This document shows, in pieces, positions 9,041 to 22,170 of a stretch of DNA of 64,000 nucleotides. The notes below the pieces were generated by a model. It was not told where the DNA came from, ran no database searches, and saw only the letters and a list, made by a program, of their open reading frames with translations. The first letter of the stretch is position 1. Each line of letters opens with the position of its first letter. The translations under genes and the position numbers were made by a program. Source of the DNA: Paralithodes platypus (taxonomy: Eukaryota > Arthropoda > Malacostraca > Decapoda > Lithodidae); assembly GCA_032716605.1 (NCBI GenBank), contig CM064519.1, positions 32,757,423-32,821,422 on the forward strand. Reading direction: 5' to 3'.

Positions 9041-9422
9041 GGGGAGTCACCGGCTCTTTTTTTTATCGTTCTCTCTCTTTCTCTGGCTTGTATCCATTCG
9101 GCCCCATTCAGCCAACTGTTTTAAGACGTTTATCCCCATCCAGGTGTTGATTTCTTCCTGACGAGCGATAGCGAGCCATCATTGTATGGAGAAATCCGGC
9201 TTTGCCGGAGAAATTTTTCTATCGAAAAATGTACAAACTTTAGCTTGCTGTAAAACAAAAAAATATACAGTATATATATATGCTGGCTCGCTACCGCTCG
9301 CCAGGAAAATATTGACACCAGGATGGGGGTAAACGTCTTAAAACAGTAAGCTGAATGGGGCCGAATGGATACAAGCCAAAGAGAGAGGGAGAGCGAGAGA
9401 AAAAAAAACGAGGTGGGACCCC
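9041..9422. mobile_element. TTAA foldback MITE, family 1b, copy E
   Basis: A 382-bp element, left end GGGGAGTCACCGGC, right end GAGGTGGGACCCC. It is flanked by the identical 12-mer TTAATCAATTAA on both sides (9029-9040 and 9423-9434), longer than the 4-bp TTAA seen at other copies. The hairpin has one change (GGCTTTGCC). It has the same orientation as copy D, 172 bp away. Confidence 0.9.
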
Positions 9423-9434
9423 TTAATCAATTAA

Positions 9435-9828
9435 AGCTTACTTAGTTTTCAACTTCACAACGACCCATGAATCAAATATTTATATCGCTTGATGTCATAG
9501 TAAGTGCAAGCTTACAGTAGATATAGTTTTGAATAAAAAGTAATTACAGTAGCTATGCCTGATCTAATAATTGCCAAAGGATTTAATGGCAATAGCGATC
9601 ATTATATGCAAGACTGATCCACGTTAAGCTAAGGCTAGGATTGGCTTAGTTTTATCTTGGAGGTTTTTCGAATATCTTATAGAAGAAACAAAATTATCTT
9701 TATACTAGTACTGATGAAAGCTACGAGTTACATTCACGGGTTGAGAATGAAGTTTATATTCTGATCTCCAAAATTGAACACCTATTCCATTATATCTTGC
9801 TTCCAAAGACAACGTGGCAATTAAACTG
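9435..9828. other. AT-rich stretch, no gene
   Basis: Single-copy-looking sequence, nothing recognised. Confidence 0.5.
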
Positions 9829-9830
9829 AA

Positions 9831-10018
9831 TATCTATCTATCTATCTATCTATTGCCTGACGCCGTGATCCCCGAAGGGGTGGCCACGAACGAACCGCCC
9901 CCATGCACCCCAGTCAGTCGACGCCCTTCCTCCCAACCAGCACCGCCTTCATCCATATACTTCCTCACTCCATCCTTCCACCTCTCTTTTGGTCTACCTT
10001 CTACAGGAAGGAAATAAT
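9831..10018 (-). mobile_element. RTE-like LINE 3' terminus with (GATA)n tail
   Basis: Minus strand: a frame with GRPKERWKDGVRKYMDEGGAGW, then the 3' end sequence with CACCCCTTCGGGGATCACGG, ending in GATA repeats (9831-9853). It matches the end of the larger fragment at 28510-29200, from which it differs by small indels. Only the last ~165 bp of the LINE was copied. Confidence 0.85.
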
Positions 10019-10139
10019 AGTCCTTATAATTTGTCACTCACCACCGGACCTATCAACACAGCATGAACCACAACCATGGACATACCTGTAAAAGAGAGAA
10101 AAACACCTCAGTTAGTGGGGAATTTTACGAGCGACAACA

Positions 10140-10370
10140 ATATAAAGCTGATCACCAATATACACATAACCCTCCCCTCCCCTCCCCCCTCCCTCTCTCT
10201 CACACACACACACACACACACAAACACACACCTGCCCTTCACCCCCTCGACTCTGTTGCCCCGAATTTACGAGTTGCAGGATGGTGGAGGGGGAATGGAG
10301 GGGGGACGTGAGCCAAGGGGTAGGTGGGTGGGGTGGGGTGGGGGAGTGTAGTGGCTTCCGCTGCAACAAA
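10140..10370. repeat. (CA)n and G-rich low-complexity patch
   Basis: CT/CCCT-rich sequence, then (CA)n at 10199-10232, then GGAGGG and GGTGGGG words at 10280-10346. The overlapping frames here are low-complexity artefacts. Confidence 0.7.
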
Positions 10371-11520
10371 CAAGCAAGCGGCACAAGCACTGCAACACAG
10401 CAAAACACTCGGGGAATATGGTGATCGGGAAACAGCTGTAAGACCGCCTCTAGACCAGCAACACACAGCCCCATATCTCGTGCTGTGTCTATGGGGGTGT
10501 CTTGGAGCTGTGACATTTGCAACACCTCCTGCAATCATCAATTTATTCATACTTGGTCCGCGGGAAGGAAGTCGTGGCGGTTGTCTCACACCGGTGTTTT
10601 GCTCGCTTTGCCTCTCGTGTTTCGCGGTTCCTAATGTACCCACAAACACTCAACATTATCATGGATTAGGTTCGGAATTTTTCGTGCCTTCGTTAAACCG
10701 CTATATATAAGAAAAAAATGCTTTTCCCAGCGAGGAATGCAGGACTGGGAAGCCTGTGCTGCCATTGGTGGAGGCGGTGACAGGGCCGGGCCCCATTAAT
10801 CTCACACGACGTGGCCTGTCTTTGATGTATGGCGGACAGACTCTGAAGGGTTATAAATCCTCTACGCTTCGGGTACAGTTGCCAGGCGTCGAAATTAAAA
10901 GGAGACTGTACTTGAATTATCACCTTGCACGAGACGCTCTTGGAGGTGATGCAACTCTCAGTCGATCAGGAATTGAATTATCTACCAGCCTGGGTAGGTC
11001 ATCCACGGGAGAACGCTCGTCTTAGATAAATAAATAAGAAAATAGTAGCTTAAATTGGCAAAGGGAACTCTCTTGCTTTTGTTGGCTGCCAGGATCGGAG
11101 CGCCATTACAGTCTACCACCACACAGCCGCTTCTTTAACTGATTTTGAAGCTTTTCTATTTTCCCAGGCCACACCATTTTAGCGTCCTCAATCACCAGAG
11201 TGCATAAATTAGTCCTCGATTCTCTGAAGCACTCCTGAATCCTCTCTTTAACCCATTCTCTCTTAAGTTTCCAAGCGCAGGGTGGACGTAAGAAAGTCCC
11301 TCCCCAACCCTCGCTGCCGCCCAGGCTGTGTTGGCCTAGTTAAACAATGCTGAGCCGATGCCAGTGGATCATGCCACTTCCTCGGCTCAGGACTCGTGCC
11401 AGCTTATATGATGAGGGGTGCGAGGGTATAGATTATATGGGTGTGCCGATAACGTGGTCAGCCGAGATAGACGCTACCAACACAGAAAATACAAAACAAT
11501 ATTTAGATCTACTGTAAGTG
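10371..11520. other. GC-richer single-copy stretch, possible regulatory or exonic DNA
   Basis: Higher in CpG and GC than its surroundings and free of recognisable repeats. Overlapping frames include 128 residues (10324-10710, +) and 89 residues (10756-11025, +). Neither has a recognisable domain, and opposite-strand frames are equally long. A TTATAAAT word at 10850 has no well-placed initiator. It could be a conserved non-coding element or an unrecognised exon; the sequence cannot decide. Confidence 0.25.
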
Positions 11521-13229
11521 GATTTGTATTTTATTGTATATTTATTTTATTTATTATTTCATGGGGGTGGGGTAAGATTGTGTGAGTTTTGCCTGTGCGT
11601 ATGCGTGTAAGAGAGCGAGCGATGGTGACCTTATGAGTGGCGATAATTATGCCATTGCTAATGATTTAGTGCTGCCAACGTTATTGTGCATATTTCAGTT
11701 GAATGGGTGGATTACTTATTAAACCTTGCGCCAAATATAACCTATATGTCTACCATGAACAAAAGCTGTGTTAATGACACCCTTCTCTCCACCTATTCCA
11801 GCGCCAACTACCACCACCACCACTCCACCAACTAAAACACTCAGCGGTCGATCGTGGACGCTTAGCACTCCCCCCCCCCCAGTCTGGTGTGCGTCTGGAC
11901 AGTGTTGGGGTGAGGTGTGGGGCGGGGGGTGACACGCTGACGGGGTTGGGAGTTAGTGGGTAGGGAGAGGATTGGGGAGAGGGCGTTGACAAAGTTGGGG
12001 AATGGGGGTGATGGGTTTGTCATAGATCAGGGGAGTGGAGGAAAATACGATAATGAAGTTGGGGTTGGCAGGGAGGGGTCTGTCGGGTGAAGAGGATGGG
12101 GCAGGTGCTGTGTAATATTGATGTATAGACTATATTATGTAAGGACTTTAAATAAGGATTGTACATTAGAGAAACCGGAACATATTGAAGAGGTAAATAG
12201 CGTGGATTTGAGGTTGGTAATATGCTAAAGTTGGGTTTGCAGGGAATGAGTTGTGATGTAATAGGGGATCAGCTGTGGAAGGAATGGGATGTTTAGCGAT
12301 TGTGAGCTGGGTGGCAAGTTAGTGGCAAAGATAGAGGGTGGGGAGGGGGAAGTTTGTAGTACCGGTAAGTAGATAAAGGGTCACAGGCAGTATACGAGAC
12401 TTGGGAATGTGAGAAGAGGATGGATGACGATAGGTTGAATGCAATAGGGTATGTTGCAAGAATTATGAGATAAGAGAACCGTAGTGTATGATGACTGGAC
12501 GAGAATGACTAAGTAAGGTTGGAATGATATACTTATGTGTGTGTGTTTTTTTTTTTTTTTGTAGTAATGCAACATTTTGAGTGATCGTGATGGGATATAT
12601 AAGGGGTAACATTAAAAGGTATGGAAATGCAATACATATATTTTTCTATGACGAGGAACTATGAGATGATAACTTTTAGTTGGTCAAGGGAGTATAACAT
12701 GATACGAAAAGAGTGAGTGATAGTATGAGGGAGTGGCTTGAGACCCTTGTGAGAAATAAAAGGGTGACAAGGTGGGGGCGTTTAAGATCACACTAAGAAA
12801 GTATTGGGACTGTTGGGTGATATAACTTCAGGAACCGTGGAATGTGGGGTGTCGTGAGTAGATTAAGGAAACACGGAGAGGGAGCTCAGATACCTTTTTT
12901 GTTCTTCTCAATTTTATTGGAATTATTTCGCCTCCAGTATTAGATAGCATCCACATTTTGTTATAAACGGAGAGAGTGAAGGCGGGTAATACATGAACTT
13001 TTGTTTATGGACACAGCAGACATTAACAATAGCATTTGCTTACAAAATAACAAGGAAAACAACGACATACGACTAAAATAGAAATCTTAGTGACTAAAAT
13101 AACACACACGTTTGTCCTTCACCATCCCTTCCCCTCCATTTAACATGTTCTGTGGTTTACTTTGTTCTTTGGCTCTGAAGGGACAAAGCCCGGACCCTCA
13201 CGGAAAAGAAAAAGTATGTACACAAGCCG
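11521..13229. other. AT-rich and G-rich non-coding stretch
   Basis: 11.8-12.4 kb is G-rich on the plus strand with loose GGGGTTGGG/GAGGATGGGG words and no strict period. The rest is AT-rich. A poly(T) of 15-16 lies at about 12547. No gene seen. Confidence 0.5.
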
Positions 13230-13296
13230 TAGTTAATTTATCTAAGGGAGCGTGAGCAAAGAACGCCGAATGGAAAACTTATGTTGAACGCGGAAA

Positions 13297-13410
13297 AACA
13301 TTGTGTGTGGGGGTGGGGGGCAGGGGTGAGGGAGGAAGGGGGGTTAAGGGAAAAATTGTGTGTGGGGGTGGGGGGCAGGGGTGAGGGAGGAAGGGGGGTT
13401 AAGGGAAAAA
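13297..13410. repeat. Tandem duplication, 54-bp G-rich unit, two copies
   Basis: The unit begins TGTGTGTGGGGGTGGGGGGC and ends TTAAGGGAAAAA. The two copies are essentially identical. Confidence 0.9.
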
Positions 13411-13589
13411 TATATAACTGGTCCGTATTGCTCTCCATATATCTCTAAGTTAATGTTTTGTAGTTTATTTTTTTCCTTTCCTGATACGTGATTAGGCCTG
13501 TGTTGTATTTATAGCTTTGGGGGGTACAGAGGAGGGGGGAAAAGGAGGCATGACAGGAGGAGGGTGTGGTGGCGGTAATGTTGGAAAAT

Positions 13590-13776
<187 letters not shown>

Positions 13777-14560
13777 TGAATCATGATGAAACATATGATG
13801 AACAGGGCTATTATACTGTATATATAATTATTTACTATTGGGATGGGCAGAGATAACTATATAAGTAGTCCAGGGATATGTCTGCGGCACTATTAATATC
13901 TACATGATTACAATGGCAAAAATTACATTAAGCAAAAACGTAAATAAAGCTTATACATAAGCACAATAATTTTCTCCACATCTCCACGATTTCACCTTTC
14001 GTTATCTTCCCTGTATCAAATATTAAATATGCCTAATTTTGGAGCTATTTTCTTCCTTTCAAAAAATGTGTTATGGAGGATTTTGATACCAGTTAAAATA
14101 TAATACTATGGACGATTGTAGAGAAGCGCATACATTTATTGTAGGCAACAAATGCAACAACAAATAGTACTGGCATGAGACAATGAAGCTACATTTTCTT
14201 GAATGTGGCATTAAATTGATAATACCATCAATATGAAGGCGTCATTTTCATTAGAATCTAACCTTTAGTATATTTGACTAAGCTTGGGAATAACATCAAA
14301 GAAAGGAATCAAAGTTATGTCAATGAACACAGATTCTGACAAATTCTCTTAGGTTTCATAAAATTGTCTAATGAAAGGGTTAGAACACGTAAAAGGGAAT
14401 GAGGGGAGTAGGGAAACACGAGGGTTGTAGGTGTGACAGGAGGAGGTGGGGCGATAAGGGGGGGGGGGGGGGGCGGCTAAGGTGTCACGGTATACGGGAA
14501 TGTCACGGGAAAGAAAGATAAATAGAGGGACGGAGGAACTGGTATACCGACCAGAAACGC
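13777..14560. other. AT-rich stretch, no gene
   Basis: Single-copy-looking AT-rich sequence. ATAAAATTGTCTAATGAAAGGGTTAGAAC at 14356-14384 recalls the end of a CCCTT-family MITE but no full element can be traced. A G-run lies at 14458-14473. Confidence 0.5.
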
Positions 14561-14562
14561 TG

Positions 14563-14680
<118 letters not shown>

Positions 14681-14961
14681 TGTGAAGAGGGAAAGAGGAT
14701 AAGACCTATCACCTTTGGTTTGTTTTAAATCCCCTCTTCTTCCTCTTTCCCAACCATTAAAACAAACGGCATAAACGAAGAAGTTAATCTTATTTTCATG
14801 TAAGACGAACTGGAGTGATATGAATACAACCCTATACATATATTAACCACATTAGTTAAAGAAAGGAAACCATTTATTAGTAATGCAAATTTCATTATCA
14901 TTATTCAAATTTCAACAATAAGTGTGCTTCACCTAGAATCTAACTAGCAAATGAATAAAAC

Positions 14962-15852
14962 AAAATAAAGAGAACCTTAATGAACTACCTGTACGAACAA
15001 AATAAAGAGAACCTTAATGAACTACCTGTACGAACAAAATAAAGAGAACCTTAATGAACTACCTGTACGAACAAAATAAAGAGAACCTTAATGAACTACC
15101 TGTACGAACAAAATAAAGAGAACCTTAATGAACTACCTGTACGAACAAAATAAAGAGAAACTTAATGAACTACCTGTACGAACAAAATAAAGAGAACCTT
15201 AATGAACTACCTGTACGAACAAAATAGAGAACCTTAATGAACTACCTGTACGAACAAAATAAAGAGAACCTTAATGAACTACCTGTACGAACAAAATAAA
15301 GAGAACCTTAATGAACTACCTGTACGAACAAAATAAAGAGAAACTTTAAGAACTTACTGAACGAACAAAATAAAGAGAAACTTAATGAACTACCTGTACG
15401 AACAAAATAAAGAGAACCTTAATGAACTACCTGTACGAACAAAATAAAGAGAACCTTAATGAACTACCTGTACGAACAATATAAAGAGAACCTTAATGAA
15501 CTACCTGTACGAACAATATAAAGAGAACCTTAATGAACTACCTGTACGAACAAAATAAAGAGAACCTTAATGAACTACCTGTACGAACAAAATAAAGAGA
15601 ACCTTAAAGAACTACCTGTACAAACAATATAGAGAGAACCTTAATGAACTACCTGTACGAACAATATAAAGAGAACCTTAATGAACTACCTGTACGAACA
15701 ATATAAAGAGAACCTTAATGAACTACCTGTACGAACAATATAAAGAGAACCTTAATGAACTACCTGTATGAACAAAATAAAGAGAACCTTAATGAACTAC
15801 CTGTACGAACAAAATAAAGAGAACCTTAATGAACTACCTGTACGAACAAAAT
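14962..15852. repeat. 37-bp minisatellite, about 24 units
   Basis: The unit, as AAAATAAAGAGAACCTTAAT followed by GAACTACCTGTACGAAC, repeats head to tail at exactly 37 bp (for example 14999 and 15036). Variants include AATATAAAG, a unit lacking AA near 15220, and one strongly diverged unit near 15340-15375. Identity between most units is very high, which points to recent expansion. No unique spacers, so not CRISPR. Confidence 0.95.
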
Positions 15853-15929
15853 TCCCTCTGAGAAAAGAAGGCATTCCAGAGAAATAAATAAATAGCTTTT
15901 TAACTACGGTTACTCAAAGCATATCAATA

Positions 15930-16625
15930 ACTTTATCTAGACAGGTTAAACACCGAATGAAACTGAAGGAAATAGGAATTAAACCCGCAAGAAAACACAA
16001 ATAATTAAATTTAGATGGTAATAGAAAGGCATACGGTAAAATATATTAATAACTATGCCTAATCATAATGACAGACCGAAAGAACTCGAAGGGGGAACTG
16101 AATAAAGCAAAAATATATCACCCATAGAAGTTACACAACGTCGAACAAGACAAGACCAATAAATATATGATAACTTATGTATTACTATGTGCATGCACAT
16201 GGAAAACAAAAATGTATTAATTGAGGAAACTGAAGGAAGCAGGAATAAACCCCATTTTATTGAAAAATATAACGTTAATACAAATAAACAAGTAAATATA
16301 TATTAGTAACTCCATCCAAATACATGAAATACCGATATAAATTGAAGGAGAAACTGAAGGAAATAGAAATAATCCCACTAGAAAAAAACAAATGCACACA
16401 AAAATTGTGGTGATATTAAATTAATAATAATAGAATAAATAACTCTGCTCAAGTATACGATACATCGAAAGACATTGAAGGGGAAACTGAAGGAATTATG
16501 AATAACCCTCCAAAATAATTAAGATAACTAGAAAATGCGAATACAAAATATCTTCGTCCAAACACATCAGATACCGAAAGAAATTGAAGGGGGGAACTGA
16601 AGGAAACCGGAATAAACCCCCAGAA
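15930..16625. repeat. Degenerate ~120-150-bp tandem array
   Basis: A block containing (C)CGAAAGAAATTGAAGGGGGAACTGAAGGAA then GGAATAAACCCC recurs near 15950, 16075, 16225, 16340, 16465 and 16580, with diverged AT-rich sequence between. An old array of about six units. Confidence 0.75.
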
Positions 16626-16734
16626 AAAGCTTTCCTTCCACCCGTTGATTAATCGCCTCGCCACCATTGAACGCAAGAACAAAGGCCGCCCTCGTATTTC
16701 TTCCCGTCTGTGCTAGCTGCTACCCACCCCAGGA

Positions 16735-17335
16735 ATGATAAGTGCAGTGTGGCTGTGGCCCAGGCTGTTGTGATATGGCTGTGTGGTGGAGGATAGGTGG
16801 GTGTTGTGATATGGCTGAGTGTTGTGGTGGAGGCTGTTGTGATATGGCTGTGTGGCAGAGGATAGGCTGAGTGGTGCGGCCCAGGCTGTTGTGATATGGC
16901 TATGTGGTGGAGGATTGGCTGAGTATTGTGGGCCAGACTGTTGTGAAATGGCTGCATGGTGCGGCTGTGCTATATAGAATATAAGATGTGCATTGTGACA
17001 ATATTGTGCAGGATAGGCTGTGCAGTATCTCTGTTCTCTGTAGGGTACACCGAATTGCTGTGTAGCGACTCTGGTGCATATAGTAATGTTATGGTGTGGA
17101 TGCTTTGTGAATTTGCTTTGTAGGAATAATCTTGTGGGCTAAGGTTTGTCTGTGTAAAGATATTGGAGACATGTGTAGTGGGTATATGGAGTGGGTAGGT
17201 CCTGTGGGTGATGGTGTTGTGATAAGGAATGAGGTGATTATGGTTGGTGGTAGCAAAGATGTGGCTGGTATGATAATTGTTTTGGCTGAGTGGTGCATTA
17301 AAGGTCATTGATTGAGGAAAGAGGTTTATTTTTTG
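16735..17335. repeat. Degenerate GT-rich array with TTGTGATATGGCTG word
   Basis: TTGTGATATGGCTGTGTGG and close variants recur at about 16768, 16813, 16839 and 16888. The G/T bias continues with less order to 17335, leading into the larger array that follows. Confidence 0.75.
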
Positions 17336-19555
17336 GTGTAGCTGGTGTAGTGAAGGGTGTAGCTGGGGAGGGGGAGCCCCCCCCCCCCCCCCCTATAGCT
17401 GAGGGGGTAGTAAAGGTGCAATAGAAGTAAGTTGATGGTATAGATGGTGTATTCAAGGGGTGTGGCTGGTGTTGTAAAGGTGTGATTAATGTAAGTGGTG
17501 TTGTTAAGGGGTGTGGGTGGTGTAGTAAAGGGGTGTGGCTGGTGTTGGTGGTGTAGTAGAGGCTAGTGTAGGTGATGTTATAAAGGGGTGTGGCTGGTGT
17601 TGGTGGTGTAGTAGAGGCTAGTGTAGGTGGTGTTACAAAGGGGTGTGGCTGGTGTTGGTGGTGTTGTAAAGGGGTGTGTCTGGTGTTGGTGGTGTAGTAG
17701 AGGCTAGTGTAGGTGGTGTTGTAAAGGGGTGTGGCTGGTGTTGGTGTAGTAGAGGCTAATGTAGGTGGTGTTATAAAGGGGTGTGGCTGGTGTTGGTGGT
17801 GTAGTAGAGGCTGGTGTTGGTGGTGTAGTTGAGGCTAGTGTAGGTGGTGTTATAAAGGGGTGTGGCTGGTGTTGGTGTTGTAGTAGAGGCTAGTGTGGCT
17901 GGTGTTGGTGGTGTTGTAGAGGCTGGTGTTGGTGGTGTAGTTGAGGCTAGTGTAGGTGGTGTTATAAAGGGGTGTGGCTGGTGTTGATGTTGTAGTAGAG
18001 GCTAGTGTGGCTGGTGTTGTAAAGGGGTGTAGGTGGTGTTGTAGAGGCTGGTGTTAGTGGTGTTGTAAAGGGGTGTTGGTGGTGGTGTAGAGGCTAGTGT
18101 AGGTGGTGTTGTAAAGGTGTTTGGCTGGTGTAGGTGGTGTTGTAGAGGCTGGTGTTGGTGATGTTGTAAAGGGGTGTGGCTGGTGTTGGTGGTGTAGTAG
18201 AGGCTAGTGTAGGTGGTGTTATAAAGGGGAGTGGCTGGTGTAGGTGGTGTTGTAGAGGCTAGTGTAGATGGTGTTATAAAGGGGTGTGGCTGGTGTTGGT
18301 GTTGTAGTAGAGGCTAGTGTGGCTGGTGTTGTAAAGGGGTGTGGCTGGTGTAGGTGGTGTTGTAGAGGCTGGTGTTGTAAAGGGGTGTGGCTGGTGTTAT
18401 AAAGGGGTGTGGCTGGTGTTGGTGGTGGTGTAGAGGCTAGTGTAGGTGGTGTTGTAAAAGGGTGTGGCTGGTGTAGGTGGTGTTGTAGATTCTGGTGTTG
18501 GTGGTGTTGTAAAGGGGTGTGGTTGGTGTTGGTGGTGTAGTAGAGGCTAGTGTAGGTGGTGTTGTAAAGGGGTGTGGCGGGTGTAGGTGGTGTTGTAGAG
18601 GCTGGTGTTGGTGGTGTTGTAAAGGGGTGTGGCAGGTGTTGGTGGTATAGTAGAGGCTAGTGTAGGTGGTGTTATAAAGGGATGTGGCTGGTGTTGGTGG
18701 TGTAGTAGAGGCTAGTGTAGGTGGTGTTATAAAGGGGTGTGGCTGGTGTTGGTGGTGTAGTAGAGGCTGCTGTTGGTGGTGTTGTAAAGGAGTGTGGCTG
18801 GTGTTGGTGGTGTAGTTGAGGCTAGTGTAGGTGGTGTTATAAAGGGGTGTGGCTGGTGTTGGTGGTGTAGTAGAGGCTAGTGTGGCTGGTGTTGTAAAGG
18901 GGTGTGGCTGGTGTAGGTGGTGTTGTAGAGGCTAGTGTAGGTGGTGTTATAAAGGGGTGTGGCTGGTGTTGTAAAGGGGTGTGGCTGGTGTTGGTGGTGG
19001 TGTAGAGGCTAGTGTAGGTGGTGTTGTAAAGGGGTGTGGCTGGTGTAGGTGGTGTTGTAGAGGCTGGTGTTGGTGGTGTTGTAAAGGGGTGTGGCTGGTG
19101 TTGGTGGTGTAGTAGAGGCTAGTGTAGGTGGTGTTATAAAGGGGTGTGGCTGGTGTAGGTGGTGTTGTAGAGGCTGGTGTTGGTGGTGTTGTAATGGAGT
19201 GTGGCTGGTGTTGGTGGTGTAGTTGAGGCTAGGTGTAGGTGGTGTTATAAAGGGGTGTGGCTGGTGTTGGTGGTGTAGTAGAGGCTAGTGTGGCTGGTGT
19301 TGTAAAGGGGTGTGGCTGGTGTAGGTGGTGTTGTAGAGGCTAGTGTAGGTGGTTTTGTAAAGGGGTTTGGCTGGTGTTGGTGGTGTAGTAGAGGCTGGTG
19401 TTGGTGGTGTTGTAAAGGAGTGTGGCTGGTGTAGGTGGTTATAAAGGGGTGTGGCTGGTGTAGGTGGTGTTGTAGAAGCTAGTGTTGGTGGTGTTGTAGA
19501 GGCTAGTGTTGGTGGTGTTGTAAAGGGGAGTGGCTGGTGTTGGTGGTGTAGGCTC
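17336..19555. repeat. ~2.2-kb G/T-rich minisatellite
   Basis: Built from words GGGGTGTGGCTGGTGTTGG, TGGTGTAGTAGAGGCTAG and TGTAGGTGGTGTTATAAA in varying order, with an ideal unit of about 55 bp. The plus strand is almost without C except in GGCT, and GGTGGTGG clusters are frequent. A run of C interrupts at about 17378-17393. Higher-order blocks repeat within it. Confidence 0.93.
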
Positions 19556-20220
19556 GGGATGATACATGGGCCATGCTACCGGGAGACAAGGTGAAGGATG
19601 GATGGCTCTATTTGTGTCTCTGTTTGTGCTCGCATCCATCATCCTTCTTCCTTCTTCCTTAATCGAATACGCACGTTTTATGTATGCTTATTTGCTCAAC
19701 TTCTTCAAACCAAATATAATACGGTTAGATATGTCTGGTAAAAAGAGGGGTTATGCAATTAAATATACTAATGTCTTTGTTGTTTTAGTGGGCTTGAATT
19801 CATATCCTAGTTCCTTCTCTCTTCATCGTATTTAATGTCACCTTACAATTAAATATAACGTGGCTGTATTTGTGTCTCCGTTTGCGATATTCATCATCAT
19901 CGTACTTCGCCTTCCTTAATACACAATCTATTTTAAAATATCTATTGATTTAACCTCTCACTAATAAATATAGTTATATTCAGAAACAAACTACGGCTCT
20001 ATTCAAAATCCTGTATATGACAGTGAACAAGCTCGTCGTTTCTTCATATTGGATTGAATATTTATGAATACATATACCAGTTCGATTGTTTACAAATTAT
20101 ATTCATATAAATACAGATGGTTAGGATACATTTAAAATTTCTCGCACCCAGCACTTATGCTTAGTATATCTTAATGCTTAGTAATGATTTACCTTATGTA
20201 GTATGAAATAACAAACATCT
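19556..20220. other. AT-rich stretch, no gene
   Basis: Contains a loosely duplicated segment (TGTGTCTCTGTTTG at about 19613 and TGTGTCTCCGTTTG at about 19872). The 89-residue frame 19566-19835 is unsupported. Confidence 0.45.
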
Positions 20221-20225
20221 AATTA

Positions 20226-21123
<898 letters not shown>

Positions 21124-21252
21124 ATGGCTATCAAGTATTTATTCAGGACTGTTGTTTGTTTACTGGTAATTATATATTGTACCTATATATTGTTGGAACA
21201 TGTTTCTTACGGATTAAAATGTCAAATTGAACAACAACAACAAATAATTTCA
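21124..21252 (+). CDS. Weak candidate coding exon with a signal-anchor-like N terminus
   Basis: An ATG in fair initiation context (A at -3, G at +4) opens MAIKYLFR, then about 20 hydrophobic residues (TVVCLLVIIYCTYILLEHV), then a polar stretch with QQQQ. A GTAAGA splice-donor-like word begins at 21253, so a 43-residue first coding exon is possible; the open frame without splicing ends at 21330. A short basic tail, a membrane helix and then a stem is the layout of type II Golgi enzymes. AT-rich DNA often encodes hydrophobic peptides by chance, and no acceptor or second exon was identified. No function is claimed. Confidence 0.15.
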
Positions 21253-21330
21253 GTAAGAACTGGACGTCATAGGCATTTAAGCAGCAGGCCTGTCATTAAC
21301 AAACACAGAGTCCTCAAAAACTCCCTATAA

Positions 21331-21940
21331 CTACCCCGATCCCGTCTTTCTTGAACACACGGGCTAATTCATACTTGCACAGTAATTTACGAGCGCACGT
21401 ATACGTTGCATAACCCTAACGTAATCGAGAAGTTGTGATTATTTCCAAGACTCTAGAGCGGCCCCTTCATCTTCGGCTCTCGTCTTCATCTGTCTAGAGA
21501 TATTTGAGGATACAGATTTAGAACAGCCTTTACAATTGATCGCCAGCTAAAAGACACACACATAAAATGTATTCACGCATCGCTATTGATACCCAAACAA
21601 TGACCTTCTGCAGTTTATACCATTAGTGCTGACTTCTTAAGTTCTCTAATTAGACATGCATATTACACTAATTAGTCTAACAAAGTATTGTATTAGTCAG
21701 CAATTAGTACTATGTTTTATCTTTGGACCAATATAACTATTTAAATTAAGTTAAGAGTTACCGGTACATAGGTTTAGACTAACTTTAGAAATATGGGTAG
21801 AGTATTTGTGGTTTTCCGTTTGGCTATAACACATACTCAAATAGCAAAATATTTTCCAGGTGAGAATGGTCCAAAATGTCGCCAGTCTGCCAGGGCCTGA
21901 CTACTAAAGGTCCTGTATACAACTGCCTGCCAAGGGTTAC
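21331..21940. other. Single-copy stretch, no gene
   Basis: AT-rich, no repeat or domain recognised. Confidence 0.45.
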
Positions 21941-22170
21941 GTTTCTATAGGGGGAGCCAAGCCATCCGTCATGAGGCTCAAGCTCCCACTGTCATGAATT
22001 ATTACCCCCGCCACCACCTGGTCTGTGCTCCGTCTGTCTGTCTGTCTGTAGAGGCCCATCTGATGACAGCCCGGCAGTCATCTTGGAATGTGATGGATGG
22101 GGTGTAATGTGCGATCTAAAAGAGGCCATCGAGCAAGGGCAGTCATACAGTCTTCATCAAAATTCGTGTG
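21941..22170. other. Candidate conserved non-coding island
   Basis: Repeat-free and GC-richer than its flanks, with CATGAATTATTACCCCC, an E-box CACCACCTGG and a short (GTCT)n at 22033-22048. Suggested as a possible enhancer only by its composition. Confidence 0.2.

Noticed and set aside
14962..15852. CRISPR-like regular array
   Set aside because: Units are head to tail at 37 bp with no unique spacers; same for the 86-bp array at 63310 and the 41-bp array at 61093.
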